From Rutstroemia sp. NJR-2017a BVV2 (Eukaryota; Ascomycota; Leotiomycetes; Helotiales; Rutstroemiaceae), in contig NJPS01000079.1 of assembly GCA_002946415.1 (NCBI GenBank), forward strand, positions 806,001 through 870,000: 64,000 nucleotides of DNA. Reading direction: 5' to 3'. This document shows, piece by piece, positions 34,641 through 47,197 of this stretch; position 1 is the stretch's first letter, and every line of letters starts with the position of its first letter. A program made the translations under genes and the position numbers. Under the pieces are notes generated by a model. That model was not told the DNA's origin. It ran no database searches and saw only the letters and a program-made list of their open reading frames with translations.

Positions 34641-36457
34641 GCAGATGATGAAGGCTTACGGCACGTTGATAGTTTTCCCAGCATGGATTTGTCGGGGTTG
34701 CCGGTTAATATAAGGCTGGAGCTTGAATGAGGTGTTACCCAGGAACTACATACGACCATCAAGATTTGAAGCCATGGAGAAGAGAACATATTTAAAATTC
34801 ACAGATCCAGATTTGGCCGCCGTTACACAACTCAGCTGGAGATTTTCGAACAACATACTTGTAGAAACAAAGGGGCTAGTACGCTATTGGACGGTGTGTG
34901 CAAGGCGTGTGCAATGCCTGTCGCAATCACCGTCATGACGGAGCCGAGTCAACGTCTTTATCTTCAGCACAGAGCAGTACGTTAAGCGCTCGGATGACTG
35001 CGCGCATACCAATTATAGATTTAATCCTTGAAATTCTGGGTCCATGGCGATCTCGTGGAGTCCAGACACAGTCAACGTAGAGTGGGATTCAGACGTGGTG
35101 GGAAACGTTCATTGCGAGAAGCGAGCCTGCTCCCCATGTCGCAAGGTACATACACGTTATCACACGTGTCACTAAAGCGTTGTGAGGACTCGCAGTGGTG
35201 TTGACTGGCTGCCTGGACCGTTTCAACTACGAGTATTGCGTGAGCCTAATACTGTGTTGAAGGGTTAATGAGTGTTGATGAATTAATTGCTGCTCTTTCA
35301 TTCGTGATTCTCTACGGTGTACTGGTAGCCTACGCTGAGATAAGCACGTACCCTATCTAATCCTTTGTGAAGGCTGATGCTGAAGACTGGCAGTGTAAGC
35401 TGTGGTGGCGAAGAGCTCAATCAGCATTACGGACTGCGTGTAGCAACTTCCCAGAAGTCGCTTTCGGATCAAAGACAGTAAGTGGAAGTGGCTTAACGGC
35501 GTCTTCATTGCAAATCTACCGGCAAGGCAGTGTTTTGATCTCCCAGATCGTTGTGCAAGTCTCCCGTTTGATATATTGGTAGACGATCGTGAGTCCCATT
35601 GTGATGTGCTCGTGCGTTCCACGCTTGGCAAGAAATAGCAGCTCTCGAATTGGGACAACTGAGAAATGAGACAGACAGTCACACGTAGAGAGAGCGGCGA
35701 CTACTATTCGAGAGGAGCTGCTGCGCGCAAGGTGACGCAGCATGAGAGTAGAATACAGCCATCCTCAGTATGTCCTAAGTGAGGTCATGTCTCGTAAGGG
35801 AGCCGTGTATCCTTCAGTGATACTGCCCAGCTCAGCCATCAACTCTGCTCTCCCAATTGTCTCTCTTGATTCGTATCACTTCCCGAGGTTCAGAGCAAAC
35901 TCTCAATGCCCACTTGGACAATGCTGGACGAAGTGAGGGGAATGTGCAGCGAAATAGTGGGGATGTTCAAATAAAGTGCTGGTGGCGGCTACAATTTTGT
36001 AATCGTTCCCATCCATCACCGAGGTCCTCGGATGGTAACTAAAGATATGCAACAAAATGTTCGATAAAACACCATCAGCGTAAAACCACGGAGCCACGTT
36101 GTCGACAAGGAACCATCGTGGTAAGGCCATGCTGTAGACAAGGAATCGCGAGATGCAAGAAAAGTCAATCGTATTCTTTCAATCCAACGACATGTGCAGC
36201 ACGGGTAAGCCGCAGGACCATACAGAGTAAGCAACAGCAAGCATAACTCCGACACAATTGACGTGTTCTCACGTCTGCTTCCGACAGCGTGCCAGAAATG
36301 GATTGACACGAACAAGAAGTTCGACTCGTGTCCGTCGTGGCATTGTCGATGTTTGGGTTTCAGTGTTTCAAGAAAATTTGAGTCAGGGGCAGCAAGGCGG
36401 GAGGGATTTGAAGATCCTGGAGTTCGCAGTGAAGATGGACATGGAAGCGCCGAACAT

Positions 36458-36492
36458 GTGCCAGGAGTGCCAGGAGTGCCAGGAGTGCCAGG
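36458..36492. repeat. 9-bp tandem repeat, about 4 copies
   Basis: GTGCCAGGA is repeated almost four times without error. It lies in a region without a gene. Confidence 0.85.
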
Positions 36493-37179
36493 CACACGTG
36501 AGTGGAGCTGCTCACCAAAAATATCAAATTTAGCCTGAACCAAGTCGGCATCCTTCCTTTTATTTCGTGCCGTAAGCCCACAGCAAGCACCAATAACATC
36601 TATCATTTTCTCGCAAACGATGTGATATCTCCCCTTGTCCCCTTGCCGCATGCATCTCGTAAGTCGATGTACGAAGTACGCACTACGCAGTAATCAAGCA
36701 GCAGAAGGAATCAGCGTAAGGCGACACCAATATTTCCTTCTTTGGGAATGTTTCGGGGATTTCCTTGCCCAAGAATGCTGGTTGTCAGAGCACGTTGCTG
36801 GAGTGAGCCTGTGCGGGTGGACGGGCCCAGACGGGCTGGCGACAAACTGCGCTGCGCTGCGCCAAAAGTTGCTTTTCAGATTGCGCATCCCCTTTTGGGA
36901 AGGAACGGATGAGTGAGATTTATATGATTAAGGTTACCTTTTTCCCGCATTCGAATGTTCCAGTCCGTATTCTCTCTTCCCTGAGTATTTCAGTCTTTGC
37001 CATAGCTTCTTCTCTTTTCAGTTAATCCTGGGAATCAATTGAAACCTGAACAATACAAACGAGCGTCACAGGTACCGCACAATAGCGAGCTGCAGTGAAC
37101 CATGCAGGATCGTCCTGGTTCCTCGTACGACGACAATCAGCATTCTTGAAGGGGACACGTTGGATCACCAATATAAGCA

Positions 37180-38573
37180 ATGAGTACAACTACAGCCGGT
37201 GTTTTCAGCAACCATGTAGCGATGGATGAAATCACTTTCGCACCTCTCATTCCCATCAATTCGAGTTCGAGTGTAGCTTCCATGGAGGATAGGAAAACCC
37301 AAAATGATATGTCGGATCAAGACGTCGATGTTGACGGAGAGCTCGAGGGCGAGGGCGAGGGCGAAGATGGACCAGATCAGGAAGAGGAAGTCGAGGACAA
37401 ACCTGCAGGCAAGGAATACACAGACGACCCATTACTCGACTCACCTCCATCTTACGACGCCTCGATACGTTCGCATAAATTGCAAAGCCGATTTAATATT
37501 CAGCCCCGAGAGGACGAGGGTCGCGAAGCGCTTCCCGGATATTCTACTGCTATCAGTTTGCAGAGTGTGTTTCTAAGGAAGATGGAATTACAAGGCGCAG
37601 TTCATAGAGCCGGTGACAGAAATTGGTACCGAGTGATAGCGACATTGCAAGGAACAGCTTTGAGCTTTCATAAAATAAAGACCTCGAGTGTGTTTGGGAG
37701 ATCTGATGGGCGTAAAGGTACACCAGATTATCCTTCTGGAACGAAGCGTGGGAGTTTGATTAGCAGTTACAACCTGCAGCATGCTGATGTCGGTATTGCT
37801 GCGGATTATGTCAAGTAAGTTTTACGAATGCGCTTCTTCTGCGATGATGTGCTAATTTTGGTAGGAAACGTTACGTAATTCGGGTTCGAGCAGAGGCAGA
37901 TCAGTTCTTGTTATCTTGTATCGAGATTGAGACGTTTGTCCACTGGCTCCAATCACTCTTCACGGCCATCGACCTGGCTCTGCCACTGGACGAACGACAA
38001 ATTCCCCGCGATCAAAGCATTCCACGCTCGCGCCGCCGAAGACGAGCAAATGTAGAAATAAGTGCTGGGCTTGTACGGGAACAAGAGGAAATAATTCGAA
38101 GACACTACCCGCAGCTAGCTACTTCAGCTTCCTCTGAAGAGCCTAACAGTAGACAAACCCGACCGTCTACCGCTTCAACATCCAGAGCTCGTAACAACAC
38201 TTGCTCAACTCAAGCCGCAATCCAAGAAGCACTTCGTGATTTAGGTCTTGTTGATCCACCACGAAGACGTCGCGCCCTCCGACGTCGAACCTCAAACACT
38301 GGACGCCTGAATTCATCAATATCCTCGGAAACTGGCAAATGGCAACCCGAACACCAATGGTGTTCTTCTTATGACATGTTATACGCCAGAAAATGCATGG
38401 CACTCCTGACAAGCCGTTCACCACGAAAATCGAACTACATGATTCTGAAAGGCAAGCAATGGAAAGTGGATTGGGAAACAGGCACATTAACAACATGTGA
38501 ACCACCGGACTATGGGGATGATTACTGGGGGACGTGGAAAATTGGGCCTTATGGAACTTTGACGAAGGCGTAA
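37180..38573 (+). CDS. PH-domain protein with PPSY motif
   Basis: Two exons, 37180-37814 and 37865-38573 (intron 50 nt, GTAAGT to GTAG), give 447 residues. The N-terminal 75 residues are acidic (EGEGEGEDGPDQEEEVED). The motif DSPPSYD (about 88-94) is a WW-domain ligand. A pleckstrin-homology domain spans about 138-245: the QGAVHRAGDRNWYRVIATLQGT strand pair, then SSYNLQHADVGIAADYVKKR, a VIRVRAEADQFLLS strand and the closing helix ETFVHWLQSLFTAIDLAL with its conserved Trp. PH domains of this type bind phosphoinositides or membrane-associated partners. The C-terminal half is Arg/Ser-rich and ends in a compact Trp-rich block (MILKGKQWKVDWETGTL to GPYGTLTKA) that may be a second small module. This arrangement is common in an uncharacterised family of ascomycete PH proteins. 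The exact role is unknown. Confidence 0.85.
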
Positions 38574-38962
38574 ATGATATCGGCTTGGAGTTTTTGTTTA
38601 CTGGATATAAAAATTACCGGCGTCTGAAGAACGGAAAATGGGAAGAACTAGTACCATAGTACGGGTTACAAGGTGTTTGGGAGCCTTTTTGTTGAGTTGT
38701 TTTTTGCTTCCAGACAACTGGCTTGTACTTTTATGGGTTGCCTGGAATACCATATCACTTAGACATTTCATTAAAATTATCATAATTGATACCTTCCTGA
38801 CCAGATATGTTCATCCTGCAACCCATTCCTTTGCTCCAAGTGTATCACTATAAACGCCGCAAAATTGACCCCGAATACAACACCATCGCAAACCCCCATC
38901 CAGAAAGCCGCGTCTAATGCCCACAAATTCTCATCATATCCTATCCCATTTCCTACTACATC
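38574..38962. other. convergent 3' flank
   Basis: About 390 bp between the stops of the PH-domain gene (plus) and Nnf1 (minus). Nothing else is visible. Confidence 0.5.
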
Positions 38963-39707
38963 CTACACATCCCTCAAGATCCCCTCCGCGCCCAAAGCCT
39001 CCCTACTCAGCCCATTGACCTCCATCCCAAAACTCTCATTCGCGCGATCCAAATCCTCCACTACCCCTTCCACACTCCTCAACAGTCTCTCAATCTCCTC
39101 CCTCTGCTTCTTGATCTCTTCCGCCAGGATAGCGTTCTGCGACTGCGTCGTCTGCAGTTTGGCGTTCAGCTGCGACTGCTGCGTCGCGTAGATCGGCGCC
39201 AGATGCGCGGATATAATCGCCGGCGCCGGAAGCGTATGCGGCCTGCTCATAAACCATATCATTAGCACCACTCACACTTCCCTTCCTCTCAAACCACAAA
39301 ACTCAAAAAAATCATCACACTCACGCAACTTCCCCCCCCTTCTCCCCCCCCTCCTCCCCATCCACCCCCCTCGCCCTCCTCCTCCTCGCCGACTCAAGCA
39401 CACTTTCCCACTCATTCAGCCGCAAAACCACCCTCCGCTCCTCCATGATCTGCGCAAACTCGTCGAGCGCGAATCGCTCGAGCCGCTGCACCATCTGCGC
39501 GTGCACGGCTTTGAGGGCGTCGGGCGCGTTGGCGGCGATGGTCGGGAAACAGGAGGAGAAGGCGGGGTAGGATATTGAGCGCAGGGAGCTGGTGATTGAG
39601 TCTTGGTAGATTTTGGTGAGGCGGCGGGCGCGGGGGCCGGGAGTGAGGGGGATGGGGGGGGCTGGAGGGGGTGAGGGGGAGGGGGAGTGCGTTTGTGGGG
39701 TGGGCAT
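38963..39707 (-). CDS. nnf1: Nnf1, MIND/Mis12 kinetochore complex subunit
   Basis: Two exons on the minus strand, 39707-39325 and 39242-38963, give 220 residues, close to the family's usual length. The N-terminus is Pro/Ser-rich up to LTPGPRARRL. The Nnf1 signature follows: a helix LTKIYQDSITSSLRSISYPAF, then SCFPTIA, an Ala-rich turn, and AVHAQMVQRLERFALDEFAQIMEERRVV with LNEWE. The second exon is a coiled coil (QSQLNAKLQTTQSQNAILAEEIKKQREEIERLL). Nnf1 pairs with Mtw1/Mis12 in the four-protein MIND complex that links inner and outer kinetochore. I chose the ATG at 39707. The frame is open back to an ATG at 39947, but that segment reads like a C/A-rich 5' UTR and would add 80 residues atypical of the family. 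The intron is 82 nt with GTGAGT, GCTAAT and GCAG. Confidence 0.85.
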
Positions 39708-40517
39708 GGTAGGTTGGAATCTTTTGCTGGGTTCGTGGTTGTTGGGCGGTGGTTGTGCTGGTTGCGATTGTTTACTTTGGTGTTTGCATTGGAGTTTGTC
39801 GCGCAGATTGGCGGGATGACGCGCCGTGGTTTGGAACTTTTTAGTGGAGTCCGAAGTAAAACTGGGCTGATTATGTAAGCTTTGAGTATTTTTTGGTGGA
39901 TTCGCCATATTTCTGGACGTCGAGAATTGAAATACTAGCAACGACATCTGGTAATGTCTTGTGCCGTTGTACTTTCCCTCTTTCTCTCTTCACCACCATC
40001 ATCAGCAGTCGCAAGTGTTGTTTGAGTTATTATTTAGGATTATGTATTTGCTCCAGAATCTTAGTCGCTATATGAGGTATAGTGGCTCTCCGGTGCAGAA
40101 ATAACAGGCCGGCTGCAATTTTCAAGAGACAACTGGAAAACAAGAATATCATAATGTCTTAGATTTTTGGGACATTCATTTGACGATAGTAAGCAGCTGC
40201 GATATATTATCCTAAGTAGACATGTTTTCTCATCCCTGAAGAGAATGGCGCAAGTTGCAGGCTCGGCTTTGAAAAGTGCACTTTTGATGTATAGTTACAC
40301 AAAAATTACACTTTTTGCACTTCTGTCAGCAGCTTCTATGCGGCACAGCGCGGCGTATTATTATTCCAGAACTTTGCACTTTCCACATTGCACTTTTGTG
40401 ATACAAGGCTCTTGCTTCCAACAATAAAATTTGAGAGCTCCTAACTACATATAATCATGAGTTGATCTCACATTTATCAAGCTGCCATTGTGATTTACTT
40501 CTAGTATAGACACTACA
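39708..40517. other. divergent promoter region with TGCACTT cluster
   Basis: Spacer between Nnf1 (minus) and the Clr5-ankyrin gene (plus). Four TGCACTT copies, one embedded in a 14-bp palindrome, lie at 40272-40395. No gene of its own. Confidence 0.45.
40272..40395. promoter_or_regulatory. palindrome AAAAGTGCACTTTT and TGCACTT cluster
   Basis: A perfect 14-bp palindrome sits at 40272-40285. TGCACTT recurs at 40277, 40316, 40375 and 40389, i.e. four copies in about 120 bp, 120-240 bp upstream of the Clr5-ankyrin start. It could be a set of binding sites for a dimeric regulator; this is inference. Confidence 0.4.
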
Positions 40518-43500
40518 ATGTCTACTAAGACTAGAAAGTCGACTTCCTCGACACACACCAATTCGAAATGGGAGGCTATGAAAGAAGATATTAGAAGGAT
40601 ATACTTGACCGAACAAAAAACACTTTTTGAGACAAGGAAAGAAATCGACCACATATACAACTTCAGTGCATCGTATGTGGACTCTTTGTGGTCAGTTGCT
40701 TACCTTTAACTGGGCTACAGGGAACGGACATGGAAATATCACCTAGATGAATGGCATTTCAATAAGAAATTGACACAAGAAGAAAAAGCATTCGTTCTAT
40801 CGAAAGCCCAGAAGCGTCATTTGGAGGATAAGGAAACTATTTTTTATCACAGAGGTGTTCTTCTCGACACAAACAAGATAGAACGCTTGAAACGACAGAG
40901 GATCTCAGAAGAATGCGATATAGGGCCTTTGGCTGCTGGTAAGTAGCGCTTGTCTTTCCTATGGTAAGATACTGACAGCAAGAACAGAGACACCAGATGT
41001 CATTGCATACCACACACCAGAAAATGCAATAGAGCAAGTCTCAAGTTTGCAACCCGATTCTGAAATGGGCATTTCTGAGGTTCACAGAATTGCAAGCGAC
41101 TACATTCAAACAACGGTATTTGATGAAGCTATGATAGCAAATTGCTTAAGATCAACGGATGTTTACCAGCCCTCTTCAACCGCTGAACTCTTTTCACACT
41201 TGCCAGCCCTCGGACAAGATGACGCAGTTTCTCAAATTTTCATCGGCGCCAGTGATGTCCAATGTAACGACTTTCTAAGTGAGAGCGCCCGCATTTCTGT
41301 TATGGGCGATGGTGTAGATCAGGAGCCTGGTCCAGCGCCTCAAGATTGTGGCACCGAACATCTAGTCGACATCGATACTCGGGGCTGGACACCTCCAAGT
41401 GACGGTATAAACTGCTTGAGTGAATTTTACAACCCCTATGGGGCTCCGACATGGAAGGCTAACACAAATTTTTAGGTACCAATATAGGTACAGGCTCGCC
41501 GATTGTTTTCGGCCCTGAAGCATCGTTCCTTTTTGCATCATCGCCTTCTCTCAACTACGTATCTCTAGGCACTCCGCGAATGGCTGCCTCTGATTGCGGT
41601 TCTCTTTTCGACAAGGATTTTGACTCAGAGTACTACCATGAACTGTTCAGTTGGACACTAGGCACTGCTTATCCAGAGCCTTCACTCCAACGCAACAGTG
41701 AGACTAGAAGAGAGCTGTCTGTTGCTTTACCTGGTTCTTTCGGAACAGAAGAGTTCTCATATTTGAATTTAATGTATAAATTGGTGGAAAATTTGCCTTG
41801 GTTTCAGTTCCAAGAGCTCGTCAATAGATACGGTCAGTTTCGCATCACTTAAAAGCCATTGTCAAACTACTGACTTCACTTAAAGGCATCAACATTGATT
41901 TTGTTAGTGCTCTCCGTTTTGGGGAGGTGTCGTCGACAAGGCCGCCTAGGCTTTCAGGTGCTTTGGGTTTGGTAGAAATGTGTCAAGCTCTCGACGCGAG
42001 ATATAAAATCGTCTCAGGGTTACTTGATGTTGGACTTAACGACAGCATTCAAGATTACATCGATAAGCTTACCAACCAGCTGTTGCAACTTATTCCCGAA
42101 AAGAGTAGTGGAGAAATCAAAACGAAGGTCCATCACACCTTCAACGAAATAAATAAGTTCCCAGCTTTTCAGATCTTTGAATGGGCCCTGTACCTCTCAT
42201 CGAACAACCTATTGTCCAAAGATAACACAGACAATTTACTGGCCTGGATAGTTGAAGAGAGATTAATTGGACCATTGATATCTCTTCTTGAGCAGCAGTC
42301 ACCAACCCTCGTTGCTTTCGCTGCTAGAATTGTTGAAAGTGCCGTTAGGATACGTAAGCCTGCTGTTCTGAGCCAACTTTTAGAATCCTCAATAGATTCT
42401 AGGGCGTATCGTGGGCCTCAAGGCGCGATATTACTCCATGATCTTTTAATTGGGTATTGTTGGGACAGAAAAGGCGCAGATCCTGAAACATTCTTCGAAC
42501 TTGTGCGGATTCTCCTCGTCAATGGCGCTCATCCCGATATGTCAAACAGCTATTGGACTGACGACAACGCACTTTTCTACGCTGCCCTCAACAGAGATTC
42601 TGGGATGGTGAAACTTTTGGCAAAGTTCGGAGCTAACGTCAATGCTGTCTCTGATTCGCGCCTTCACAAAAACACCGCATTGGCTTGTGCTGTTGAAAGT
42701 GAAGATATCACTTCGATAAACATGCTTCTTGACCTGGGCGCAGAGGTAGACCAATCTCGTATGGGAAAACTCTCTACCTTAGAATGGGCGGCCATGCGAA
42801 GCTCTTCGATTTATGAAATACTCTTAAAAAGAAGCTCCTTGTCAGAAGAGGTCGTCAATGTTGCCGGGTTTCTTCATGCTGCAAAGCAGTCAACGCTCTC
42901 TAGCTATTCAAAGCAGTCTGAGGGCTTTTTGAACCGCGAGATTCGAAAGTACATGGAGTCTGCGCTTATGCAAGCAGTTGGGTATAGTGATGAAACTGAC
43001 GAGAACTGTAGCTACACAGTTACCAAGACTCTACTAGAATTTGGAGTGAACCCCAATACTCCAACGCAAATTCCAGAAAATCCTTTGAAGACCGCTTTTT
43101 CTTACGAAAATATGAGAACAATTAAATTGCTCTTGAGTGCTGGAGCAAGTGTTAACGCACCAGGGGTTTTGTCTGCTGTATCGAGAAACTTCAAGCTCCT
43201 GGACTTTCTTATTGATTCAGGTGCAGATATCAACACCCCTGAAAGCGATGCACTGCATACGGCTGCAGGTAATGGATCTCTGGAGTGTGTTGCTCTGCTT
43301 CTTCGTTCGGGAGTAGATGTAAACTCCCGCTTTCAGGGACAAACCCCTCTTCAGTACGCAGCTCAAAGCACGTCCGTCAAAGTTGCTCAAATGCTAGTTG
43401 AGCACGGCGCAGAAGTGAATACCCCTAGTGAAATACACACCGATATCACAGCATTGGGATTGGCGGCTCACAGTGGATGCTACGATATGGTGGAATACTT

Positions 43501-44311
43501 ACTTGATATGGGTGCATACGCTGATGCCGAGCCCAGGGAGGTTCACGGTATAACAGTACTAGAAGCCGCCGCAGGTATAGGAGGTGGTTTGAGTGGTAGT
43601 CGAGAAGAACATATTCTCATTTTCAAACTTCTTCTAAGCAAAGGTGCACTCTTTAATCGACGGGGGCCAGACGATGTCGAAGCCATAAGACCCACGACGG
43701 TATTGCATAAACTTATTTATAGTGGTGAAAATGAGTTATGCTGTCTCGCAGTTGCTGAAGGGGCAGATGTCAATTATATGACAAGTGGAGGATCTAGAGG
43801 TGGAGGCCGAACACCCCTGCAGCTTGCAGCAGAGGAAGGACGTCTCGAAATCGTGAAATTACTCCTCACACACGGAGCACAAGTCAACGCTCCGCCTGCT
43901 CCCAGATTCGGCAGAACAGCACTCCAAGCAGCTGCTTTCCGTTATTCTCCAGCACTTGATATCATCCAAATCCTTCTTGAAGAAGGTGCAGAAGTCAATG
44001 CTGAGCCTGCGATAGAAGGTGGTGTCACGGCCATACAAGGGGCAGCAATTCGAGGGCATATCAATGTCGCGCTTGCTCTTCTAAAAGCACATGCTAGGGT
44101 AAATGACCCTCCTGCAATTAAAGACGGGCGGACTGCGGTTGAAGGTGCAGCGGAACATGGACGTCTCGACATGGTTAAACTTCTGCTTGAAGCTGGGGCT
44201 GTGGGAGATCCCGACACGGGATTCGAGAGGGCAGTGAAAGCGGCGGAGGCACATGGCCACTTCGCTGTTGCTGACATATTGAGAGAGCATATGCAAAGAC
44301 AAGCAGCTTAG
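40518..44311 (+). CDS. Clr5-domain protein with C-terminal ankyrin repeats
   Basis: Five exons, 40518-40672, 40721-40938, 40988-41404, 41476-41832 and 41886-44311, with introns of 48-71 nt and exact phases, give 1190 residues. A Clr5 domain occupies about 17-70: KWEAMKEDIRRIYLTEQKT, then a TRKEIDHIYNFSASERTWKYHLDEWHF block that is only complete after joining exons 1 and 2. A roughly 350-residue linker follows. From about 600 there are a dozen or more ankyrin-type repeats with LLxxGAxVNAxxx consensus (for example KLLLTHGAQVNAPP, ILLEEGAEVNAEP). They continue to the last repeat near 1160, and the C-terminus is HMQRQAA. Clr5 is named after a fission-yeast silencing protein. In moulds it is often fused to repeat modules in large lineage-specific families of unknown role. 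DNA or chromatin association through Clr5 and protein binding through ankyrin repeats are inferred. Confidence 0.88.
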
Positions 44312-45346
44312 ATTGTTTACTATCTTGTGGTAGGCTTCAAGTGTGTATTAGATCACAGTGTCAGAGTAGTAACATCTTCCATTAGGCAAAATCTTCATCG
44401 CTCTATTTAGGAAGAGGGTGGCTCATGAGAGAGCTGAGCTTAGATGATACAATAGGTACACAATTGGATATCGGGCAGGGTAGAGGAGAGAGAGGCAGAG
44501 GGGAGAAAGGGAGAGTGAAAGGGGGCTTGACTAGGCTGCTCGACGGGTACCTTCTGCCAACCATGAACCTATCTAACAGCCCAAGTAGGGGTAGAATTGG
44601 CACGGTTAAAGGGTTGTCAATATCTCCTTCAGCCTACCCAATGGGTGCCCATCAGTCATTACAACCCACCTATAGGTGCCACAACCGGCGGATAACCATT
44701 TGCCTAGTGTGTTCAATTAGCAGTCTAGGCTCGACCACTCTCTTCGGGTCAGAGAAAACGTGCCTATTTGCACCATAGGCCATACTCCCAAAACCACCAT
44801 TTTATCCACAACGCCCAAAGCAATTGAGGAGAAAGGAGGTTAAGAAAAATCTGAATCTTCATATCAATCTCCGGCAATTAGATCATTTAGTTGTAGGAAA
44901 GCTTTAGGGCAAATACCTGAACGAATTCTGCTCTAAATTTCAACTTCTTCGCCTACGCCACAAAGAGGCGGGGGTTTTCTGACCTGTTCGCAGCCTAGAT
45001 TTACTACTGGACTATGGATAGCTTGGCTAGGTTTGGGCTGAAGAAAGGGGTGTATTGGTGCTGGTGTAGGTGTTGATGAGTAGGTGATGGATAGTAAAGG
45101 GAGGAAGGAAGGAGAGGCTGAGGTAGTGGAGGAAGTTGAGATGCGATGAGAGGGTCCGGATGAGAGGATGCATGAGGGTGACACAAGTCTAAGTACCAAA
45201 ATTTCTATGTTTTAAAATAATGTTTATATAGAATGAGCAACATTAGAAACGAAAAGACAACTATTTATCACAAGACTCACTCAACGAAATGGCAACTCCT
45301 CCCCAATAACTCCAACGCTGATTCAACCTCTATGCTAGATGATTAA
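44312..45346. other. convergent spacer, about 1 kb
   Basis: Between the stop of the Clr5-ankyrin gene (plus) and the stop of the DHA1 gene (minus). Open frames on both strands in 44400-45200 have biased, Ser/Pro-rich composition and no domain. TGCCTAT/CCTATAGG-like words recur near 44620-44790, without a clear unit. Confidence 0.45.
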
Positions 45347-47197
45347 TTAAGACTGGGCATCTTTCGCGTTCTTTTCTTCTTTCCTCTTGGCAGCTTCAGC
45401 TTCTTTGTCTTTCCTTACTTTTCTCCACCGCATTCCGTATCTCATGATAACGAGCAACGCTGGACTGTAGACTACGAAAAGCAGCGCGAGAATGGTGTAG
45501 GACCACTTGAGAATGTTAGCCAATGCATCAAAGAGCAACCACTACTCTGAAGCTACACACAGCTAGGGAGAAAATAAAACCAAGCACTTACACCCGTACC
45601 CATCGCATCAACCATCGGAACAATCACCGCCGTCGCCACCGCCCCAATCTCGCATCTCACCAAATTATTCGCCGCCGTAGCCGTCGCCGGCCTCCCAGGA
45701 TAGATATCCACCATCAAAATATTCAGAATCTGAAAACTAGCCACAAGCGCATAACCGATGACAAAAAGCAGCATAACCGGTCCCGCCACACTAACCCGCT
45801 GACCCATGACCCATCCATAGGCAATAATCGCAGCAGCACCGAGATAGAAAAGGGGCAGCGCGATTTCCAGCCGAGCTTTCTCGATGGGGAAGTTCGTTAG
45901 GTCCAATTGCCGATTTTTGGTTAGGGGGAAATTGTGGATTTTCGCGTGCCGGCGGTAGTTGTAGTCGACTATTTTGCCGGTAGTGAAGGCGGAGAGCACG
46001 GAGCCGGCGCCGACGGGCATGAACATGAGGGAGACTTTCAGTTGGGAGAAGCCGTATAGGGAACCGAATTGCGAGGAGGCGCCGGTGGAGATGGCGTAGT
46101 AGCATGCTAGGGCGAGACCGACGGCGAAGAGGAGAATGCCAGCTTCTTTGTCGGTAGCGACTTTGAGCGTGGAGAGAGGGTTCGGGACTTGGAGTTTGTA
46201 GTTTTTACGCAGAGCGGTGAGCTTTTCTTCGTTTATGGGAATGCCGGCTTTGCGCCGATTGGAGTGGCGGATGTGGTCGGAGATGTTCATGCTGAGGAAC
46301 GGAGGCGGGATCGAGCCGTCGTCGACGACGTTGCGGCAGGTTTCAGGGAGGAAGAGGATGAGTGGGATGAACACGGCGCAGGCGAATATTAGCAAGAACC
46401 AGAAGATCCAATGCCAGCCGGCGTATTGTCCGAGCACACCACCGATGACGGGAGCTACCATTGGACCGAGAATACTACCCAGCGATGCGAAAGCTACATA
46501 GGTGCCGCGCTCGGAAGATGTTATGATATCACCTACCATACCATTTGCAAGAGCTACTGTCCCGCTGCTTCCAGCACTCTGCAGACATCTTAGTACCATG
46601 AGCGCTGGGTAGGAGTTTTGAAGGGCAAGACCAAGGGTGGTGAATGCGTAGATAACAAAGCATATTATATACGCAGGACGTCTGCCAGCTTTGTCTGAGA
46701 ATCCAGCAGTCATCATCGGTGCAACGCCTTGAATGATCTATGGAAGTGTCAGCTCGGAGTTGATAATGGTGATGGATTGATGAGATATATACAAGAAAGA
46801 TGGTAATGGTCAGGCTGACTTTAGCTTCCGAAACATGGAGGTCTTTGGCAATTTGACTGAGAGATGGATAGTAGATACTCGATGACATGGGAGAGAAGAG
46901 ACTGGCAAGAGATCCGGTAACGATTATCATCCTTTTCTGGGAAATAGTGAAGACGCTGTAAGGGATGTCTGCTGCCGCTTCGTGCTTTTGGCCGACAGCC
47001 TCAGAAAGGGGCGCGAGCGATACATTTGTATCATCACCCGTGGTCTTTCTTGTCTCTGGATCGACGTGAGGTCTCTTCTCAATAATTTCCGGTTCATGGG
47101 GTTTGGAAGGCTCAGGCTGTGGGGCCCTCGAGTATATCGCATCGTCGTTCTCCTGGTTGGAGTAATTGACTTTGGACTCATCACTATCATTGTCCAT
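45347..47197 (-). CDS. DHA1-family drug:H+ antiporter (Qdr/Aqr/Flu1-like MFS)
   Basis: Three exons on the minus strand, 47197-46793, 46737-45592 and 45505-45347, give 569 residues with twelve predicted helices. After a 90-residue hydrophilic N-terminus come helix 1 (RMIIVTGSLASLFSPMSSSI) and the family segment SIYYPSLSQIAKDLHVSE. The loop 2/3 motif SDKAGRRPAYIICFVIY follows, then motif C in helix 5, GSILGPMVAPVIGGVLGQYAGW, typical of 12-helix DHA1 antiporters. The long middle loop (PFLSMNISDHIRHSNRR onward) and the final helix GWSYTILALLFVVYSPALLV with a Lys/Glu-rich tail match fungal Qdr-type proteins. It probably exports drugs, weak acids or polyamines at the plasma membrane. The intron 2 acceptor at TTCTCAAG is unusual in lacking a YAG, but the joined protein (MGTGWSYTI) is right; an alternative acceptor upstream breaks the reading frame. 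Confidence 0.9.

Larger units (their letters stand above)
33598..37179. other. 3.6-kb region with pseudogene debris, no intact gene
   Basis: The left 1 kb contains the broken FAD-linked oxidoreductase (33687-34640). From 34640 to 37179 I find only frames without protein character, a 9-bp tandem (36458-36492), and from about 36900 the T/C-rich leader of the PH-domain gene. This is the largest gene-poor stretch next to the one at 56-59 kb. Confidence 0.5.

Noticed and set aside
36016..36651. 211-codon minus-strand frame
   Set aside because: It crosses the 9-bp tandem repeat (Pro-Gly-Thr array) and has no protein character on either side.
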